DNA of 16,153 nucleotides from CAZOWW01 sp964583765 (GTDB lineage Bacteria; Actinomycetota; Actinomycetes; Actinomycetales; Kineosporiaceae): positions 1-16,153 of the forward strand of contig CAZOWW010000127.1 in assembly GCA_964583765.1 (NCBI GenBank). The letters run 5' to 3'. The notes under the pieces were generated by a model. The model had not been told where the DNA came from and did not search any database. It saw only the letters and a program-made list of their open reading frames with translations. Positions 13,330 through 16,153 of this stretch are shown piece after piece. Each line of letters begins with the position of its first letter. Position 1 is the stretch's first letter. A program made the position numbers and the translations under genes.

Positions 13330-14283
13330 TCATCCGAGACCGTCCGGACGCCACCGGAACCAACTCGACCGGTCCGCGGTCGGCTCACGTCCCCGAAGAT
13401 CCACGCTGCCGTCCGGATCCGCCGCCGGTGGGTAGTCCTTCCAGACCCAGCGGATCTCGTACCGGTTGCCCAGCACGACCTTCCGCCAGGTGTGAGTGAT
13501 CACTCCACGATCATCGGCGACGACCGGACAACGATTGAGCGTTGACCGTTGACCGTTTGCCGCAGTGCCCGACTCCACGGCGTGGACGGCCCTGGGCGAT
13601 GCGAGGAGGTCCGAGGGCATGCGGACGGAGAGGGTGAGCTCGCCGAGGAGCTCGCTCACGGTCATCGCGAGGAAGGGCTGCAGCACTCCTTGATCGTCGT
13701 AGAACTCCTGGCGCACCACGATCGTGGTCGTCTCCCCCCGCGTGAGCGGGGTGTCGAGGAAGACATAGAAGACGCGATACGCGTCCTCGCGCAGGATGGG
13801 GTCGGCCGAGAGGACCCGTTGGCCGGGCACCTGCGTGGAGGGCAAGGGCTCCCGGCCCTCCCCGGTCCACCGGTACCGGTTCTCGACGATCTGTACCTGG
13901 CCGGCGAACGCCTTCACGGTCTTGCGCATGATCTGCGTCGTGTGTCGAGGATCCTCTGGATCGATGATCCACTCGAAATGCGTGGCCACGCAGGTGTACC
14001 CCAGGCAGTGCGACCCGGGCATCGTGGCGGCCTCGGCCATCGGACACACCGCGTGCCGTCGCCTACCTCGCGCCGAGGTCAGCCAACCTGCGGCGTACGA
14101 GACGCCCACAGCCAACACCGACAGGGCGGCCACCTGCCCCGGTGCGTTGTTCCTGAGGATCTTTACCGCCGCCAGGACGAATCCTCCGACCAGCGTGATC
14201 AAGGCGACGATGTTGGCAACGAACTCGGCCACAGAACCGACCGTTCCCAGCGACTTGCGCCCTTGTGACAGAACACCCCACAC
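13330..14283 (-). CDS. Orphan membrane protein: two N-terminal TM helices plus beta-rich domain
   Basis: This 317-residue protein starts at GTG 14283, with GGGGGA about 7 nt upstream. Two hydrophobic helices (about 18-40, VAEFVANIVALITLVGGFVL, and 49-68, GQVAALSVLAVGVSYAAGWL) are joined by a short basic turn, so both termini face the same side, probably the cytoplasm given RGRRRH after TM2. Residues 75-317 are rich in predicted strands (TTTIVVRQEFYDD, ELTLSVRMP, ITHTWRKVV, NRYEIRWVW) with C80, C93 and C98 near the start. I do not recognise the family. The two-TM-plus-beta layout recalls CBASS effector Cap15, but no cyclase is nearby and the likeness is architectural only. It stands alone, 218 bp from the toxin gene. 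Confidence 0.8.
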   Translation of the reverse strand: MWGVLSQGRKSLGTVGSVAEFVANIVALITLVGGFVLAAVKILRNNAPGQVAALSVLAVGVSYAAGWLTSARGRRRHAVCPMAEAATMPGSHCLGYTCVATHFEWIIDPEDPRHTTQIMRKTVKAFAGQVQIVENRYRWTGEGREPLPSTQVPGQRVLSADPILREDAYRVFYVFLDTPLTRGETTTIVVRQEFYDDQGVLQPFLAMTVSELLGELTLSVRMPSDLLASPRAVHAVESGTAANGQRSTLNRCPVVADDRGVITHTWRKVVLGNRYEIRWVWKDYPPAADPDGSVDLRGREPTADRSSWFRWRPDGLG

Positions 14284-14501
14284 CGAACATCCCCCGTGTC
14301 AATGCATTGCGGCGAGCGTCCTCCTTGACGAGATCTCCATCACCACATGTTACTGATCATATCCTCCGGGTGATCAAGGGGGCGCCTGTCCGGCGCGTCA
14401 GCCCTGCTCACGCAGCCGCAGAACCCGCCTACGCACCGATCGTCCGCGCCGGCCGGAGGGACGCACCGGGGCCTCGCTGCCCGGACCGTCGACCCCAGCC
14501 C
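14284..14501. promoter_or_regulatory. Upstream region of the two-TM gene with paired TGATCA palindromes
   Basis: TGATCA occurs at 14354-14359 and 14371-14376, 17 bp apart, in an AT-rich patch (14340-14376) of an otherwise GC-rich gap. On the minus strand this places TTGATC as a possible -35, with an unclear -10 (TAACAT, 19 nt on). A 13-codon frame (ATG 14340, stop 14301-14299) could be a leader peptide ending 16 nt before the GTG. Confidence 0.4.
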
Positions 14502-14756
14502 TCAGCGCGTGGACCGGCCCCGGGCGATGTGCCCGATCGAGATCACGTCACCGTCGATCCGGTAGAGCACCCGGTACCGGCCGAGGCGCAACCGGCGCAG
14601 ATGCGCGGACAGGTAGGGGAACGAACGGGTCGGCCGGGGGTTCTCGGCCAGAGCATCGATGGCGTCGAGGAGTTGCGAGAGCCCGGCAGCATCGTCGGCC
14701 AGAAACGCGGCGGCCTCGTTGATCGCCTTCTCCTCGAAGAGGATCTGCAGGGTCAC
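14502..14756 (-). CDS. RelE/ParE-superfamily toxin
   Basis: This 84-residue protein starts at GTG 14756, which overlaps the antitoxin stop by 4 nt (GTGA), the usual arrangement for coupled translation. It shows the compact RelE pattern: a first strand TLQILFEEKAINEA, a helical hairpin (about 16-40), and a basic beta-sheet ending LRRLRLGRYRVLYRIDGD then VISIGHIARGRS. RelE relatives cleave mRNA in the ribosomal A site, while ParE relatives poison gyrase; the closing ISIGHIARGRS resembles RelE-type ends more. The basic residues R54, R55, R57, R60 and R62 are candidates for RNA contact. The upstream frame beyond GTG is a shadow of the antitoxin gene. Confidence 0.88.
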   Translation of the reverse strand: MTLQILFEEKAINEAAAFLADDAAGLSQLLDAIDALAENPRPTRSFPYLSAHLRRLRLGRYRVLYRIDGDVISIGHIARGRSTR

Positions 14757-15016
14757 CGGGCCAGGGCCAACCTCTGCCGCACCTGGGAAGCCGGGGTGTA
14801 GGACGTCGTGCCGGCCGCGTCGCGGGCAGCCCACTCCTGGGCGGCCGCCGTGTCGTCGGCGTCCTCGAGATGCTCCGCGGAGGCGAGGCGTTCCAACGCC
14901 CGGAGCCGCAGGAAATCGGATACCGGGACCACCACCGCTGACGCCCCACCCACCTCGATCAGCTGGTACGACCCGAGGTCGGGGCAGGCCTGCGACGAAG
15001 CCCCCCGCCCACTCAT
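14753..15016 (-). CDS. Phd/RelB-like antitoxin
   Basis: This 87-residue protein starts at ATG 15016 (AGGA 7 nt upstream), giving the normal antitoxin size; the upstream ATG at 15109 would add an unrelated Arg-rich stretch. Residues 16-40 (SYQLIEVGGASAVVVPVSDF) match the second half of the Phd DNA-binding domain (the strand pair and the V-P-x-x-D-F step). The helical C-terminus (41-87, ALERLASAEHLEDADD ... SYTPASQVRQRL) is the toxin-wrapping part. The first helix of a normal Phd domain is short or degenerate here (residues 1-15). It should neutralise the toxin encoded directly downstream and repress the operon. Confidence 0.8.
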   Translation of the reverse strand: MSGRGASSQACPDLGSYQLIEVGGASAVVVPVSDFLRLRALERLASAEHLEDADDTAAAQEWAARDAAGTTSYTPASQVRQRLALAR

Positions 15017-15171
15017 CCGGCTGTCCTGATCACCGTTCCATGGTACGTCAACCCGTTCACCCAGGTGGGCGGGTACGCCGGGTTCGCGCCGTAGATGACG
15101 TTTCGGCATCGGGAGAACGGACCGTTCCGTCCCACTCCCGCCGCTAGTCGGTCGCTTTGCGTGAGTGTCAT
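15013..15171 (-). CDS. Possible 52-residue ORF preceding the antitoxin
   Basis: ATG 15171 follows GGAAAG by 5 nt. The frame ends at TGA 15015-15013, overlapping the antitoxin ATG as ATGA. The peptide ends with NPAYPPTWVNGLTYHGTVIR and has no known relative that I recognise. Third-position GC is only about 75%, lower than clear genes here, so it may be the untranslated leader of the toxin-antitoxin operon. Confidence 0.25.
   Translation of the reverse strand: MTLTQSDRLAAGVGRNGPFSRCRNVIYGANPAYPPTWVNGLTYHGTVIRTAG
15115..15127. promoter_or_regulatory. Palindrome upstream of the toxin-antitoxin operon
   Basis: GAACGG-A-CCGTTC is a perfect 13-bp palindrome about 100 bp before the antitoxin ATG. 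It overlaps a second dyad (ACGGA..TCCGT). Antitoxin-toxin complexes usually bind palindromes at their own promoter, so this is a candidate operator. The region to 15296 must also hold the promoter of the divergent secreted protein; I see no clear elements for it. Confidence 0.4.
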
Positions 15172-15296
15172 GTTACTTTCCGAAGTGGCATCCCTGTCTC
15201 GGGGTGCTGACCTCCCCCCTCCCACGTCGGCGGCGAGGCACCGTGATCGCGTGCGACCGCCCTCCGGCGGAGAGTGGGTCACCTCATGGGAGAGCG

Positions 15297-16153
15297 ATGT
15301 CGCAGGCATTCAGCAGACTCCGCCGGTTGACCCCGGCCTCCGTGGTGGGAGGGCTCCTGGCCGTCGCCCTCACCGCCACCGTGTCACCCGTGGCACCCAC
15401 GCAGGCCGCAGTGGGCATCCTGCCCGAGACGGTCTCCGCAGACCTGCTGCCCACGGTCCAGACGAACGGGATCGTCTACTCGCTGGCGGTGGTGGGCAAC
15501 ACGGTCTACGCCGGAGGGTTCTTCAGCAGCGCCCGACCGGCCGGGGCGCCCGCCGGTACCCAGGAGTCCCCCCGCGCCAACATCTTGGCCTTCGACCTGA
15601 CCACGGGTGCGCTCCTGCCCTTCCACCACACGATCAGCGCCCCCGCCTTCACGAGCGCCACCGATCCGGGCCCGTTCTGCCAGGGCACGGGAGTCCTGCA
15701 CCAGTGGGTGTGCGCCGACGTCTTCCGGGTGGTCCCCTCCCCCGACGGCACCCGGATCTACGTCGCCGGTGACTTCACCCGGGTGGACGGCCAGGCCCGG
15801 TACCGGGTGGCCGCCTTCCGGACCTCCGACGGCGCCCTCGACACCACCTTCAAGCCCACCGTGAGCAGCCGCGTGCGAGGCCTCGCGGTCACGAACAGCA
15901 CCGTCTACCTCGCGGGCAACTTCACCTCGGTGAACTCGGTGGCCCGCACCCGCGTGGCGGCCGTGGACACCAAGGGCGCTCTCGTCACGGCCTTCGCCCC
16001 CACCGCCGATCGGGAGGTCTGGGCGGCGGAACTCTCCTCCGACGGGACCCGTCTCCTCCTCGGCGGCCAGTTCGACAAGGTGGACGGTGTCGCACTGCAC
16101 GGCATCGCCTACGTCTACACCGCCAAGGGCACCCTCGCCCCGTGGGCGAGCAC
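15297..16153 (+). CDS. Secreted beta-propeller-type protein, partial (runs off right edge)
   Basis: ATG 15297 has GGGAG 4 nt upstream; 285 codons are visible with no stop. The signal peptide is clear: basic MSQAFSRLRRL, hydrophobic VVGGLLAVALTATV, and a T-Q-A-A cleavage region near residue 38. The mature part shows four repeats of about 45-55 residues, each with a G-x-F core: VYAGGFFSSA (70-79), IYVAGDFTRVDG (154-165), VYLAGNFTSVNS (203-214) and LLLGGQFDKVDG (253-264). In the middle two the core is followed by R-x-R-V-A-A and a GAL..F-P turn. Two cysteines (C128, C139) may form a disulfide. Such repeats build extracellular beta-propellers in actinobacteria, often with PKD or other adhesive domains further on. 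Function is unknown. Confidence 0.88.
   Translation, partial: MSQAFSRLRRLTPASVVGGLLAVALTATVSPVAPTQAAVGILPETVSADLLPTVQTNGIVYSLAVVGNTVYAGGFFSSARPAGAPAGTQESPRANILAFDLTTGALLPFHHTISAPAFTSATDPGPFCQGTGVLHQWVCADVFRVVPSPDGTRIYVAGDFTRVDGQARYRVAAFRTSDGALDTTFKPTVSSRVRGLAVTNSTVYLAGNFTSVNSVARTRVAAVDTKGALVTAFAPTADREVWAAELSSDGTRLLLGGQFDKVDGVALHGIAYVYTAKGTLAPWAS

Noticed and set aside
13528..13556. 7-bp repeat (TTGACCG twice) in the two-TM gene as a regulatory site
   Set aside because: It lies inside coding sequence and only two copies exist; probably chance or coding.
15017..15109. ATG 15109 as the antitoxin start
   Set aside because: It adds 31 Arg/Pro-rich residues unlike any antitoxin and lacks a ribosome binding site; ATG 15016 gives the normal size.

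Overview
The window is a chromosomal stretch from a high-G+C actinomycete. This is indicated by strong third-position GC bias, frequent GTG/TTG starts, purine-rich AGGAGG-type ribosome binding sites, and the families present (ECF sigma factor, PadR regulator, actinobacterial cold-shock protein with a C-terminal helical domain, extracellular beta-propeller protein). A Pseudonocardiales-like host is plausible, but I cannot fix the genus. There are no rRNA, tRNA or CRISPR features that I can see.

Layout, left to right. (1) A secreted protein runs off the left edge on the minus strand (1-322). It has a signal peptide and hexapeptide repeats, and a G7 tract at which the best coding frame changes. 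(2) Divergent from it are an ECF-type sigma factor with a cysteine-rich C-terminal extension (648-1433) and a small dimeric alpha/beta-barrel-type protein (1506-1775), ending in a strong hairpin. (3) An alpha/beta hydrolase (1866-2612, minus) lies divergent from a PadR regulator (2673-3218), with a dyad operator between them. (4) The ribosome-maturation GTPase RsgA (3477-4637), with an unusual Ser/Gln/Pro-rich N-terminus, converges through a shared hairpin on a LacI-type sugar-binding-fold/GGDEF diguanylate cyclase (4720-6792, minus). (5) A cold-shock-domain protein (7023-7475, minus) and a long coiled-coil protein with a Cys/His knuckle (7685-8830, minus) share an AT-rich divergent promoter region with a tyrosine recombinase (9118-10455, plus). 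This trio is the most accessory-looking part of the window. (6) Next come a glyoxalase/VOC protein (10590-10931, minus), a divergent aminoglycoside-phosphotransferase-like kinase (11063-11995) and a convergent EamA/RhtA-type exporter (12074-12979, minus). The exporter is preceded by an elaborate array of palindromic and tandem repeats (13068-13184). (7) An orphan two-TM, beta-rich membrane protein follows (13330-14283, minus). (8) A RelE/ParE toxin and Phd-like antitoxin pair follows (14502-15016, minus). (9) A secreted beta-propeller-type protein runs off the right edge (15297 onward).

Most genes are short, independent transcription units: convergent neighbours are separated by perfect hairpins and divergent neighbours share promoter regions. 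The functional groupings I can support are sigma factor plus barrel protein, PadR plus hydrolase, toxin plus antitoxin, and, more tentatively, the recombinase/coiled-coil/cold-shock cluster. The best candidates for something undescribed are that cluster with its shared leader element, the TGACG-core repeat array upstream of the exporter, the two-TM beta-rich protein, and the soluble sugar-sensor-like diguanylate cyclase with a 14-residue duplication in its linker helix.
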